Assembly (NCBI RefSeq): GCF_900109545.1
Contig: NZ_FOAP01000015.1
Coordinates: forward strand, 62,001-126,000
Direction: 5' to 3'
Length of the DNA stretch: 64,000 nucleotides
Source: Stigmatella aurantiaca
Lineage (GTDB): Bacteria; Myxococcota; Myxococcia; Myxococcales; Myxococcaceae
Within the stretch, counting starts at the first letter, position 1; the number at the start of each line of letters is the position of its first letter. The translations under genes were made by a program, and so were the position numbers. Of this stretch, positions 15,338 through 25,086 are shown piece after piece. A model generated the notes under the pieces. It did no database searches and was not told the DNA's origin. It worked only from the letters and a program-made list of their open reading frames with translations.

Positions 15338-18142
15338 ATGAAAGCCAGGAGCGCGGCGTCTTGCCGTGGTGTGTCATGTATTGCCCTTGCAGTGTGTTTG
15401 CTCGTCAGCTGGGTGGGGGAAGCAGCCCCCCGCGGCACGGACGCGGCACCGTTCACCCTCTTCGAGAGCGGCCAGGTCCGGCCCCTCGCGCTCGCCCCGA
15501 GCGGCAACTTCCTCTTCGCCGTCAACACCCCGGACAACCGGCTCGAAGTCTTCAAGATGGCCACCGATGGCCTCATCCACGTGAGCTCCATTCCCGTGGG
15601 GCTGGAGCCCGTTGCCGTCGCGGCGCGCAGTGACACCGAGGTCTGGGTCGTCAACCACCTGTCCGACAGCGTGAGCGTGGTGGAGGTGGCCTCCGGGGGG
15701 CTGGGGGGCGCGGTGGTACGGACGCTGCTCGTGGGCGACGAGCCGCGCGACATCGTCTTCGCCGGGCCCAGCAAGGGCCGCGCCTTCATCACCACGGCCC
15801 ACCGGGGCCAGAACGTCCCCTTCAACCCTCAGTTCACCACGCCGGGCATCGGCCGGGCGGACGTCTGGGTCTTCAATGCCAGCGCCCTGGGCAGCTCGCT
15901 GGGGGGCACCCCGCTCTCCATCATCACCCTGTTCAGCGACACGCCGCGCGCCCTGGCCGTCACGCCCGATGGCTCGCGCGTCTATGCCGCCGCGTTCCAC
16001 TCGGGCAACCGCACCACCATCATTCACGAGACGCTGGTGCCCAACGGGGGCGAGGCGGCCGGCGGCGTGCCGGGCCCCAACGTCAACTTCCAGGGCATTG
16101 CCGCGCCGGAGACCGGCGTCCTGGTGAAGTTCAACGGCCAGGACTGGCTCGACTCGCTGGGCCGCTCCTGGACGAACGACGTGAAGTTCTCCCTGCCGGA
16201 CAAGGACGTGTTCGTCATCGACGCCACCGCCAACCCGCCCGCGCAGCTCGCGGGGCCGGCGGGGTTCTACTCGGGCGTGGGCACCATCCTGTTCAACATG
16301 GCCGTCAACCCGGTGAACGGAAAGGTGTACGTGAGCAACACCGAGGCCCGGAACGACTTGCGCTTCGAGGGCCCCGGAACGCTCGCCGGCACCAGCCTGC
16401 GCGGGCACCTGCACGAGAGCCGCATCAGCGTGCTGGGCACCTCGGGCGCCGCGCCCCGGCACCTCAACAAGCACATCAACTACGGCGCGTGCTGTGCCGC
16501 CCTACCCAACGCGGAGAACGACAAGAGCCTCGCGCAGCCGCTCGGCATGGCCGTCACCTCCGACGGCGCCACCCTGTACGTGGCCGCCTTCGGCTCCTCG
16601 AAAATTGGCGTCTATTCCACCGCCGCGCTCGAGGCCGACACCTTCGTGCCCAGCACGGCGAACCAGATTCCGGTGAGCGGCGGCGGCCCCACGGGCCTCG
16701 TGCTGGATGAGGCGCGCGGGCGCATGTACGTGCTGACGCGCTTCGACAACGCCGTCTCCGTCATCAACACCGCCACGAAGCAGGAGCTCGCCCACCTGCC
16801 GATGTACAACCCCGAGCCGCCCAGCGTGGTGGCCGGCCGGCCGTACCTCTATGACGCGCGCAAGAGCTCCAGCCACGGGGACTCCTCCTGCGCGAGCTGT
16901 CACATCTTCGGCGACTTCGACAGCCTGGACTGGAACCTGGGCAACCCGGATGCCGCCTACACGTACAACCTGAACCCCATCGCCAAGGCGCCCCCCGAGT
17001 TCGGGCAGGACCCCACCTTCGGCCAGGACCCGAACTTCCACCCGGTGAAGGGCCCCCTGGCCACCCAGAGCCTGCGCGGCATGGCCAACCAGGGTCCCAT
17101 GCACTGGCGCGGGGACCGCACGGGCGGCAATGACGCCGTGAGCGCCCAGCCGGACAGCGGCGCCTTCAACGAGGCCGCGGCGTTCGCGAAGTTCAACCCG
17201 GCCTTCGTGGACCTGCTCGGCCGCAACGCCCAGCTCTCCGCCGCGGAGCTGCAGCAGTTCTCCGCCTTCATCCTGCAGATCGTCTACCCGCCCAACCCCG
17301 TGCGGAACCTGGACAACTCCCTCACGGCGCGGCAGCAGGCGGGCAGGGACTTCTTCGTCAACACCCCGAGCTTCTTCCACGGCTCGTGCGAGTCCTGCCA
17401 CCGCATCGATCCCAACGCCAACCCCAGCGCGGGCCCCTTCAAGGGCTTCTTCGGCACGGACGGCCGCTCGGCGTTCGTCGGCACGGCCATCTTCCCCAAG
17501 ACGCCCCACCTGCGGAACCTGTACCAGAAGGTCGGCATGTTCGGGGTGAACTACCCCTTCGGCTTCCTGCCCCCGGATCCGTTCCTCGGCGACCAGGTGC
17601 GCGGCTTCGGCTTCAACAGCGATGGCTCGCTCGACACCATGCTGCGCTTCAACAGCGGCTTCGACTTCCACCCCACCTTCAACTCGGTGGGCATCCCCAA
17701 CACGCCCGCGGGCTACCAGGCCAAGCTGGACATGGGCGAGTTCCTGCTGGCCTTCGACAGCAACCTGGCCCCCATCGTCGGCCAGCAGGTGACGCTCACG
17801 GCCTCCAACTCGCTCGTGGCGGGGCCCCGCGTGGACCTGCTCATCGCGCGGGCCAACGCGGGCGAGTGCGACCTGGTGGCCAAGGGGCGCATCTCCCAGG
17901 CCGACGTGGGCTACCTCTACGTGGGCGGGGGCCTGTTCAAGCGCGACAAGCAGTCCCACCTGCCCGTCACCGACCTGGTGCTCCGGCAGCTCGTCGCCAC
18001 GGGCGCCGGGGCGCTGACCTATACCTGCGTGCCACTGGGCTCGGGCCAGCGCATCGGCATCGACCGGGACCTCGACGGGCACCTCGACGGGGACGAGCGG
18101 GCCGCGGGCAGCAACCCCGCCAACCCGCTCAGCTGCCCCTGA
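15338..18142 (+). CDS. Secreted YVTN beta-propeller and di-heme cytochrome c protein
   Basis: The 934-residue protein starts at ATG 15338 behind GGAGG. It has a Sec signal (ALAVCLLVSWVGEAAP). Residues about 40-500 form a propeller with YVTN-like motifs: NFLFAVNTPDNRLEVF, VWVVNHLSDSVSVVEV, GKVYVSN, MYVLTRFDNAVSVINT. Two covalent heme sites follow: Cys518-x2-Cys521-His522 (CASCH) and Cys684-x2-Cys687-His688 (CESCH), an arrangement of the cytochrome c peroxidase/MauG superfamily. Residue 700 onward contains TPHLRNLYQKVGMFG, a region seen in that family. It should act in the periplasm or outside the cell as an electron-transfer or peroxidase enzyme. The substrate is unknown. No metal or heme partner gene is adjacent. 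Confidence 0.85.
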   Translation: MKARSAASCRGVSCIALAVCLLVSWVGEAAPRGTDAAPFTLFESGQVRPLALAPSGNFLFAVNTPDNRLEVFKMATDGLIHVSSIPVGLEPVAVAARSDTEVWVVNHLSDSVSVVEVASGGLGGAVVRTLLVGDEPRDIVFAGPSKGRAFITTAHRGQNVPFNPQFTTPGIGRADVWVFNASALGSSLGGTPLSIITLFSDTPRALAVTPDGSRVYAAAFHSGNRTTIIHETLVPNGGEAAGGVPGPNVNFQGIAAPETGVLVKFNGQDWLDSLGRSWTNDVKFSLPDKDVFVIDATANPPAQLAGPAGFYSGVGTILFNMAVNPVNGKVYVSNTEARNDLRFEGPGTLAGTSLRGHLHESRISVLGTSGAAPRHLNKHINYGACCAALPNAENDKSLAQPLGMAVTSDGATLYVAAFGSSKIGVYSTAALEADTFVPSTANQIPVSGGGPTGLVLDEARGRMYVLTRFDNAVSVINTATKQELAHLPMYNPEPPSVVAGRPYLYDARKSSSHGDSSCASCHIFGDFDSLDWNLGNPDAAYTYNLNPIAKAPPEFGQDPTFGQDPNFHPVKGPLATQSLRGMANQGPMHWRGDRTGGNDAVSAQPDSGAFNEAAAFAKFNPAFVDLLGRNAQLSAAELQQFSAFILQIVYPPNPVRNLDNSLTARQQAGRDFFVNTPSFFHGSCESCHRIDPNANPSAGPFKGFFGTDGRSAFVGTAIFPKTPHLRNLYQKVGMFGVNYPFGFLPPDPFLGDQVRGFGFNSDGSLDTMLRFNSGFDFHPTFNSVGIPNTPAGYQAKLDMGEFLLAFDSNLAPIVGQQVTLTASNSLVAGPRVDLLIARANAGECDLVAKGRISQADVGYLYVGGGLFKRDKQSHLPVTDLVLRQLVATGAGALTYTCVPLGSGQRIGIDRDLDGHLDGDERAAGSNPANPLSCP

Positions 18143-18158
18143 GACCGGCTCAGGGCAG
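18133..18158. terminator. Bidirectional hairpin overlapping both convergent stop codons
   Basis: Arms CTGCCCCTGAG and CTCAGGGCAG (one bulged C) with a 5-base loop ACCGG span the stop codons of the cytochrome gene (18140-18142) and the leftward yfaQ-like gene (18150-18152). The two genes end 7 bases apart, so this is a compact shared terminator candidate. Confidence 0.55.
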
Positions 18159-20369
18159 GGTGCGGTACGCACGCTCCAGCAGCTCGCCACTGCGGAGGGG
18201 GCTTGCCTTGGCCTCCTCCACGTCCAGCCCCTCGCCGTGGCCTCGCCCCTTGCCCGCGAAGACAACCTCCGCGCCGTCGAACGAGGCCGTGTGAGGGCAG
18301 GACGGAAGCTTCAGCGCCGAGCGGAGCACCTCGCACGGCCTCGACTCGGCCGTGTCGAAGGTCTCTCCGGCCTCCTGGGTGGACTGGATGAAGAGCACCC
18401 GCCCGTCCTTGAAGCGCAGCGAGGCCAGCCGGGGACCGAGGAGGGCCTCTACCCGTACGCGGGCCCGGCGCTCCGTCCACGGCTCCTGTCCGCCCTGCGA
18501 GAAGGGCAGCCACTGCTTCCAGCGCAGCGCGGGCAGGCCCAGGGCCTTCTCCTCCTCGGGTTGGATCCGCACCGTGCCGAGAAATGCCTGGCAGTGCGTG
18601 GTGTCGCAGAGGGGCCGGCCCCCATGCCGGCCCTGCGCGTGCCGCTCGTTGTGCGCCGCCACCCGCGCGAGCGCTACCCGCGGCTCGCCCTGGAGGGACG
18701 CATCCTCCGCCGCCACCACGCCCGCCGTGTACTGGAGCCGCGTGGTGCGGAAGACGAAGTCCGAGCCCCTGCGGGCCCGGCGCTCCCGCTCGGTGATGGG
18801 CACGCCCGGGGGCGGCCGGTAGGGCGGCGGTGGGGAGCCTGTGAAGATGCCCGCGTAGTCGCGGCCCTCCGGGGGTAAGCCAGGCGCCCGCACGCGCCAG
18901 GGGCTGCCCAGGCACACCGCGGGCCCTCGCGCCACCCGGCCGTCCAGCCGCGAGAATCCCGGCGGGAGGGCGCGGGGAACGCCCTCCTCCACCGAGAACC
19001 CCGCGCCCGGGCACCCGGCCTCCACCTCGTGTACCGGCACCAGCCCCAGCACCTGAACCTGGGCTGCCTCCAGGCCGCTCCTCCGCCGCGCCCGGGCGAG
19101 CACCTTCGGCACCTCATCCGCGAAGCTCCTGGGCATCTTGCCCGGCCGCATCACCACCACCACGGCGTCCGCGTCCACCGCGACAATCCAGCCGTATTGG
19201 GGCCGGCTGGCCGCGTCCCTCACGGTGCCCGTCTTCGTGGCGATGCCCGCATAGGCCGCCGACGCGGGCAGCTCCGAGAGCGTCCCGCGCGCCGCGTTGT
19301 CCTTCAGGGTGTCGATCAGCTCGGGCCGGGCCTCGGCGAGCAGCCGGTAGGCCTGCGCCAGCCCCCATGGCGACAGCGCCAGCGTCGAGCGCAAGCCGAT
19401 GGCATCCGCCATGTCCGTGGGCGTGCCCGTGAGCCCCACCGCCTGGAGCACCTCGCCCCAGGGCCCGAAGTCCACCGCCGCGCCCCCCTTCGCCGCCCAG
19501 TCCAGGAAGTAGCCGTTGCAGGAGCGCAGCAGCGCCGTGCGCCCATCGACTTGGGCGGGCAGGCCGTCGCCGCACGCCCACTCCTGCACGCCGGGTCGCG
19601 GCGGCAGCAGCGGGGGTGGCCCGGCGCTCCCGGCGAGAAGGAACGGCTTGAGCGTGGAGCCGTAGGGAATCGCGCGCCGGGCATCTCCCTCCGAGAGGAG
19701 CACCTCGCCGGAGTGCCGGCTCACCACCACCGTGGCCGGCTCCGCGGCCCTCACCTCCACGCCCGCCAGCTCGTCGATGGACAGGGGCAGGGCCCAGCGC
19801 GCCCCGTCCTGGCACTGGCGCAGCCGGACGGAGAGCGCCCGGGGAAAGCCCTGGCTCTCTCCGAGCAGGCGCGCCAGGGCCCCGCGCGCCGCGGGCGTGT
19901 CCACCCGGGGCGCGCGCGCCAGCTCCGCGGCGGCCCGGGTGAGGGATTGGTAGGGCCCCTCGCGCCACTCGGCCAGCTCGCCGCTCGTCCACACCGCGAA
20001 GGCCTCGTGAAAGAGCCGGTCGTCGGAGGCCGCGGGGCACGCCCACCACAGGAGCTGGTGCGCCAGTTCGTGCCGCAGCGCCCCGCGCAGGCGCGCGTCC
20101 AGGACGCCCGGCGTGTTCTGCCGCAGCTCCACGAGGCCCGGGGTGCCCTGGGCGTTGCGCTCCGGCGGCAGGGCCACGCCGCGCTGGAGACGGAGGGGCG
20201 GTGGCTCCCGCGAGGGGCGGCCCCCCGCCTCGGCCACGTACCGCGCCTCCAGCGCCTTCCAGGCGGCTTCCGCCTCGGCACGCAGCGCGTCCTCGGGCGT
20301 CACGTCCCCCTGGGTGAGAAAACGCGGGGTGGCCGCCAACAGGGCAACCGTGACGGCGGCCCACCCCAT
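18150..20369 (-). CDS. YfaQ-like (DUF2300) protein: HExxH segment, penicillin-binding fold and SpoIID-like end
   Basis: Last gene of the alpha-2-macroglobulin operon, 739 residues with an N-terminal export signal. Residues 100-104 read HELAH with Glu122 downstream, a gluzincin-like zinc pattern. A penicillin-binding/beta-lactamase set follows: Ser238-T-L-Lys241, Ser283-C-Asn285 and Lys379-Thr-Gly381, in correct order. From about residue 560 a SpoIID/LytB-like region appears (GVVAAEDASL, ALARVAAHNERHA, CDTTHCQAFLG, and GKGRGHGEGL near the end). I infer a periplasmic peptidoglycan-acting protein. Synteny with E. coli yfaQ supports the family. No glycosyltransferase domain is present, unlike PbpC which accompanies the other bacterial macroglobulin type. 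Its ATG is 4 bases after the yfaS stop. Confidence 0.75.
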   Translation of the reverse strand: MGWAAVTVALLAATPRFLTQGDVTPEDALRAEAEAAWKALEARYVAEAGGRPSREPPPLRLQRGVALPPERNAQGTPGLVELRQNTPGVLDARLRGALRHELAHQLLWWACPAASDDRLFHEAFAVWTSGELAEWREGPYQSLTRAAAELARAPRVDTPAARGALARLLGESQGFPRALSVRLRQCQDGARWALPLSIDELAGVEVRAAEPATVVVSRHSGEVLLSEGDARRAIPYGSTLKPFLLAGSAGPPPLLPPRPGVQEWACGDGLPAQVDGRTALLRSCNGYFLDWAAKGGAAVDFGPWGEVLQAVGLTGTPTDMADAIGLRSTLALSPWGLAQAYRLLAEARPELIDTLKDNAARGTLSELPASAAYAGIATKTGTVRDAASRPQYGWIVAVDADAVVVVMRPGKMPRSFADEVPKVLARARRRSGLEAAQVQVLGLVPVHEVEAGCPGAGFSVEEGVPRALPPGFSRLDGRVARGPAVCLGSPWRVRAPGLPPEGRDYAGIFTGSPPPPYRPPPGVPITERERRARRGSDFVFRTTRLQYTAGVVAAEDASLQGEPRVALARVAAHNERHAQGRHGGRPLCDTTHCQAFLGTVRIQPEEEKALGLPALRWKQWLPFSQGGQEPWTERRARVRVEALLGPRLASLRFKDGRVLFIQSTQEAGETFDTAESRPCEVLRSALKLPSCPHTASFDGAEVVFAGKGRGHGEGLDVEEAKASPLRSGELLERAYRTLP

Positions 20370-20373
20370 GGTG

Positions 20374-23300
20374 CTACCAGTCCCCGCGCGCCTGCTGCGA
20401 GGGCTTCACCGCCAGCACATCCGCCTTCGTGCGTCCGCGAATGCTCGTGACGTACATGTCCTCGATGGTGGCCGGCGGCGCGGTGAAGGAGCCCGCGAAC
20501 TGGGCCCGCATCACGTAGCCCACCGTGCGCGGGTTGTCGCTCCACCACGCCGGCTCCTCGAAGAAGAACGTCGCCCGCTCCGGCGTCAGCACCCGCCGCT
20601 TGAGCGCCTCGGGCGCCAGGACCAGCGCGTGCGGCGCCCCGCGGAACTCCTTGTCCTCGATGAGCGGGACGAAGCCGGCCGGCACCGCGTCCTCCACCAC
20701 GTAGTACGCCGAGCGGGCCTTGTTGTCCCCGCGCGCGTCGATGAGCAGCTCCACGAACACGTCCTCGCCCTGGGCCACCTGCTCCCCGGCGGCCAGCGGC
20801 ACCTTGCCCTCGGGGCGCAGCACCCAGTACCGGCGCTCGATGCTCATGCCCTCCTGGAGCGCCTGAACGTCCGGCAGCGGCGTCTGGGAGGTGGCGCGCA
20901 GCGTGGCCACCCCTTCGAACGCGCCCACCTCGACCGAGCGCGTGCCCGGCTCCAGCGTGGCCACCAGCCCCATGCCCCGGGGCACGAAGCTCACCGCCTT
21001 CTGCGTCCCCTTCACCTCCGGGGGCGTGAGCTTCTTGAAGGTCTTCGCATCGCGCTCGATGAGCCACAGCGAGTGCAGGAGCGCCGTGCTCCGGTCGAAG
21101 GTGGAGAGGCCCGGCTGGCTCAGGTGCTCCAGCAGCCGCCGGCGCGCCTTGTCCACGTCCAGCGGCCCGAAGGAGGCCGCGTGGGCCAGCAGCGCCGAGA
21201 GGCCCACCCGGCGCAGCGGGTAGCGGAAGAACGCCTCCTGCTCGGCATCGGCGGCCGGGTTCAGGTTCGCCAGCCGCACGAAGCCCTCGTTGCTCGCCGA
21301 CACCAGCGTGTCGATGCGGGCCTTGAGCGCGGGCTCCTTCATCACCTCCGCCTTCTCCGCCGCCAGCACCGCGAGCGCCAGCGGGTACAGGTCTCCCGCC
21401 GTCGCCCGCTCCACCAGCGCGCGCACCCGCGCCGCCTGCCGGGGGCCGTACAGCCGCGCCAGCACGTAGGCGCGCGTCGCGTCGTACTCGAAGGGCAGGT
21501 TCTCCTGCGCCTCCAGCCAGCGCGCCGCCTCCGTCAGCCGCGTGTCATTGCCATCCACCAGCCCCGCCTCCACCGCGTAGGCCAGGCCGTCCAGGCCAAT
21601 GAGCGTCATGGGCAGGTTCGGCTCGCTGTAGCCCGCGAACCAGGTGAAGCCGCCGCCTTTCACCGCCAGCGCGAGGATGCGCGCGGTGCCCTGCACCGAG
21701 CGGCTGCGCGCCTCGGCCAGCAGCGCCTGGCTCTCCGTGTCCAGCTTCTCCAGGGCGTTCGCCTTCTGGAGCGTCTGGTACAGGGCCACGTTGGGCACCG
21801 TGGTGGAGACGAGCTGCTCCAGGCAGCCATACGGGTAGGTGAGCAGCTCGCGCACGTTGCTGAGCGCCGCGTCCACCACCGAGGGCTGGAGCACCAGCTC
21901 CACGTTCGCCAGCTTCGCCGAGCCCGCCGCCGGCAGCGACAGCGCGCCACCGGCCCATGCGGACACCTTCACCGGCTCCTCCAGCACCGCGGGCCGCACC
22001 ATCAGCACGCGCCGGTCCTTCAGGGGCTCCTTGCCCCCCGTCACGTCCACCGCCAGCTCGGCCGTGCCCGCGCTGCCCGCCTTGAGCGGCAGGGGAAGCA
22101 CCTGCTCGCCGCCCTTCTCCAGCTCCACCTGCTGCTCCTGCGCGTCCGCTTGGAGCACCCCGCCGGAGGCCAGCCGCACCTTCAGCGACTGGGGCCCCTG
22201 GGCCTCCTGGCCCGAGGAGAGGCGCACCGAGGCGAGCGCCTCGTCGCCGGCGCGCAGGAACTGCGGCAGCGCCGCGTACAGGTTCAGCCCGCCGCGCGTG
22301 GCGAACTCCGCGGTGCCCTCGCCGAAGCGGCCCGAGGTGTCCGCCGCCACCGCCGTCACCACCCACAGCGTCTGGTTGGAGGGCAGCCGGAAGCGCACCG
22401 TGGCGCGCCCCTCCCGGTCCGTCACCACGTTGGGCTGCCAGAAGGCCGTGTCGCGCTCCTGGTCCTTCGCCTTGCGGCTCGGCGGCTTGATGGAGGCAAA
22501 GGCGTGGTCCGGCAGCCCCGCCATCTTCCGCGCCAGCGCCTCGCCGTAGCCGTAGCCCTGGAATTCCGCGGAGTAGAAGTTCGTCACGTTGTTGCGCGCC
22601 GGCGGGTAGAAGAAGTCCAGCACCTTGGGGCGGAACTCGTTCTGGATGGCGTACACCGCCTTGTCCACCACGCCCACCGAGAGCTGCGTGGCGAGGCCCT
22701 TGCCCTCGTGGTCCGTGACGCGCACGTCGATGACCTGCTCGGTGAGCGGGGCCGCCTCGGCGCGCCGGGGCTCCAGCTTCACCGTGAGCGTCCGCTCCGC
22801 CGGGACGATGCGGTAGGCCACCGTGCGCTCTTCCCAGCGGCCCGCGTCCGACGGGTACGCCACCGAGACGTACACCGCGCTGCCAAAGCGCTTCTCCACC
22901 GGGAAGGCGTGCTGCAGCGTGAGCCCCTTCTGGTTCACGAGCTGCGTGCCGTACAGCCCCGCCCCCGTGTACGTAATCCACACGGAGCCCTCGTTGCGGC
23001 CCCCCGGGCCCCACCCGTCCGGCAGCAGGCCCACGAGCTGCGCCGAGTCTCCCGGCGACAGCGCGCCGGACAGCGAGGCCAGCGTCAGGTTCGCCACCTT
23101 CGTCACCGGCTCGTCGCTGCCGCCGATGACGAGCACGGACTCCTCGCCCGACCACGTCTTTCCGCGCTTGTCCTGCACCGTCACCCGCGCCAGCACCGTG
23201 CCCACGTCCGAGGTGGGGACCTTCTCCCGGTGCACGCCGTCCGTTCCCGTGGTGAAGGCGCGCTTGCCCAGGCTCTTCTCGCTGCCGTCCGCCTTGCGCA

Positions 23301-25086
23301 GCACGAACTCCACCTCGCCCGAGGTGGCCCCGTAGGGCTTGCCCGACAGCGTGGTGGCGCGGATGGACAGCGTCGCCTCCGCCCCCTTCTTCTCCAGCTT
23401 GGAGGAGAAGCTCGCCACGCCCAGCACCTCCACCTCGGAGAGGAAGAAGGGCACCGTGGCGTTGGCGAACGTCGCCTGGTCGTCCCGCGCCCGCACCGTG
23501 AGCGAGTACTTGTAGGGCAGCCGCTCCTCGCCCGCCGCCAGCGCGGGCACCGGAATCTCCAGGGTGGCCTCGCCCTCCGCGTCGAACTCGGCGGCGCTCG
23601 CCCAGGGGTCCTCGCCCGGCTCGCGCTGGGCCACGGAGGAGAACAGGCGCTCGGGCACGCTCAGCTTGCCCTCGGTGCTGGAGGCGGTGCCGTACGTCAC
23701 CGCGCTGCCCCCGCCGCCCTTGCCCGCGTCATCCACCCACGCGGGCGCGTCCACCAGGGTGCGGTAGAGGAACACCTCGTAGCGCGCGCCGGCGGGCACC
23801 CCGCCCGCGTACCGGCGCGCCTTCACCGTGGCCTTCAGCGCCGTGCCCGGGACGATGTTCTCCTGCTCCGGCGTCACCTCCAGGTAGAACGTCGGCTTCA
23901 CGTAGTCCTGCACGCGCGCCTCGCCCTGGTGCGTGTGCTCCTCCACCGAGGCCGTCACCCGCAGCACGCCCGTGCCCAGGTCATCCGGCACCTGCACCTG
24001 GCCGTAGAAGCTGCCGAACTCGTCCACCGCCGTGCGCGTGGCCACCTCGCGGCCCTCGGCCGAGACGAGCTTCACCGCCACCTCCTTCTTCTTCGGGGTG
24101 AGCAGCCGCGCGAGGAACGTGTCCGGCTGGCGCACGAGGCCCCGGAACTTCACCGTGTCGCCCGGCTTGTAGATGGGCCGGTCGCTGTAGATGAAGACGT
24201 CGGGGGCCACCGCGAGCGCCGAGTAGAAGTCCGTGTCCACCAGCGCCGTGTCCCCGCCCACCGTGGCGGTGGCGAGCAGCCGCGGCTCGCTGGCCGCGAG
24301 CGTCACCTCGCCCCGCTCGTCCGTCTTGCCCGAGACGCCCGGGCCCGAGGGCAGGTAGAGCTGCACCTGCGCCCCCGCGCGCGGCTTCTGGTCCCGGCCC
24401 GCCACGCGCACCAGCACCTGTCCATCGGTCTGCTTGAGCTGCACGGTCAGGTCCGTGACGACGAGCACCACCTGGCCCTCCACCTTCCCCTGGACGAGCT
24501 GGAGGATGTAGGTGCCCGCGGGCAGCGGCGCGAGCATGACGCGGCGCTCCTGGAAGCCGCCGCCGGACCACGCGGAGAAGCCCGGCACGCTGAAGTCCGA
24601 GCCCGTGCCGCCCAGGTCCAGGTTGAGCCACTGGCTGCGCGCCACGGTGAAGCCCGCCGGCACGCCCACGAGCTTGTCCGGGCCCTCCACCATCTGGTTG
24701 ACCGAGGGCACGGTGTCATCCGCGTCGCGCTGCGGCAGCGCCGGCGCCACGGTGTCCCGGAACTCCGGGCTGAAGGCGTAGAGCAGGTAGGTGCTGGGCA
24801 GCCGCACGGCGTTGAGGCCGCGGCTCAGGGCGCGCCCCGGGTTCTTCAGCACCGGCGGGGCCTGGTACGCCCGGCGCAGGTCTCCCTGCGCGCGGATGAA
24901 GGCCTCCAGGTTGTCCGGCTTGAGCACCCGCAGCTCCACCGGGCCCTTGCTGGAGAACGCCACGTCCACCGCCACCGGCTCCTGCGGGCCGTAGGCGCGC
25001 GGCACGGTGATGTAGAGCGGCTTGGCCGCCGCCACCCCTGCCACCGCCATGGCCGCCAGCAGCCCCCAACGCATGGAGCTCTTCAT
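20374..25086 (-). CDS. yfaS: Bacterial alpha-2-macroglobulin, YfaS type, with intact thioester motif
   Basis: The 1570-residue protein has a Sec signal (LLAAMAVAGVAAAKP) without a lipobox cysteine. Repeated macroglobulin-like strands fill the first 750 residues (for example VFIYSDRPIYKPGDTVKFRG, a hallmark of the family). The A2M domain follows around residues 840-935. The thioester motif GCLEQ has Cys1088 and Gln1091, within YPYGCLEQ, followed by an alpha-alpha toroid. These proteins trap proteases in the periplasm by thioester chemistry. An AGGAGG ribosome site lies 9 bases before ATG 25086, which overlaps the upstream stop (ATGA). The operon matches the E. coli yfaPQSTA cluster. Confidence 0.93.
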   Translation of the reverse strand: MKSSMRWGLLAAMAVAGVAAAKPLYITVPRAYGPQEPVAVDVAFSSKGPVELRVLKPDNLEAFIRAQGDLRRAYQAPPVLKNPGRALSRGLNAVRLPSTYLLYAFSPEFRDTVAPALPQRDADDTVPSVNQMVEGPDKLVGVPAGFTVARSQWLNLDLGGTGSDFSVPGFSAWSGGGFQERRVMLAPLPAGTYILQLVQGKVEGQVVLVVTDLTVQLKQTDGQVLVRVAGRDQKPRAGAQVQLYLPSGPGVSGKTDERGEVTLAASEPRLLATATVGGDTALVDTDFYSALAVAPDVFIYSDRPIYKPGDTVKFRGLVRQPDTFLARLLTPKKKEVAVKLVSAEGREVATRTAVDEFGSFYGQVQVPDDLGTGVLRVTASVEEHTHQGEARVQDYVKPTFYLEVTPEQENIVPGTALKATVKARRYAGGVPAGARYEVFLYRTLVDAPAWVDDAGKGGGGSAVTYGTASSTEGKLSVPERLFSSVAQREPGEDPWASAAEFDAEGEATLEIPVPALAAGEERLPYKYSLTVRARDDQATFANATVPFFLSEVEVLGVASFSSKLEKKGAEATLSIRATTLSGKPYGATSGEVEFVLRKADGSEKSLGKRAFTTGTDGVHREKVPTSDVGTVLARVTVQDKRGKTWSGEESVLVIGGSDEPVTKVANLTLASLSGALSPGDSAQLVGLLPDGWGPGGRNEGSVWITYTGAGLYGTQLVNQKGLTLQHAFPVEKRFGSAVYVSVAYPSDAGRWEERTVAYRIVPAERTLTVKLEPRRAEAAPLTEQVIDVRVTDHEGKGLATQLSVGVVDKAVYAIQNEFRPKVLDFFYPPARNNVTNFYSAEFQGYGYGEALARKMAGLPDHAFASIKPPSRKAKDQERDTAFWQPNVVTDREGRATVRFRLPSNQTLWVVTAVAADTSGRFGEGTAEFATRGGLNLYAALPQFLRAGDEALASVRLSSGQEAQGPQSLKVRLASGGVLQADAQEQQVELEKGGEQVLPLPLKAGSAGTAELAVDVTGGKEPLKDRRVLMVRPAVLEEPVKVSAWAGGALSLPAAGSAKLANVELVLQPSVVDAALSNVRELLTYPYGCLEQLVSTTVPNVALYQTLQKANALEKLDTESQALLAEARSRSVQGTARILALAVKGGGFTWFAGYSEPNLPMTLIGLDGLAYAVEAGLVDGNDTRLTEAARWLEAQENLPFEYDATRAYVLARLYGPRQAARVRALVERATAGDLYPLALAVLAAEKAEVMKEPALKARIDTLVSASNEGFVRLANLNPAADAEQEAFFRYPLRRVGLSALLAHAASFGPLDVDKARRRLLEHLSQPGLSTFDRSTALLHSLWLIERDAKTFKKLTPPEVKGTQKAVSFVPRGMGLVATLEPGTRSVEVGAFEGVATLRATSQTPLPDVQALQEGMSIERRYWVLRPEGKVPLAAGEQVAQGEDVFVELLIDARGDNKARSAYYVVEDAVPAGFVPLIEDKEFRGAPHALVLAPEALKRRVLTPERATFFFEEPAWWSDNPRTVGYVMRAQFAGSFTAPPATIEDMYVTSIRGRTKADVLAVKPSQQARGDW

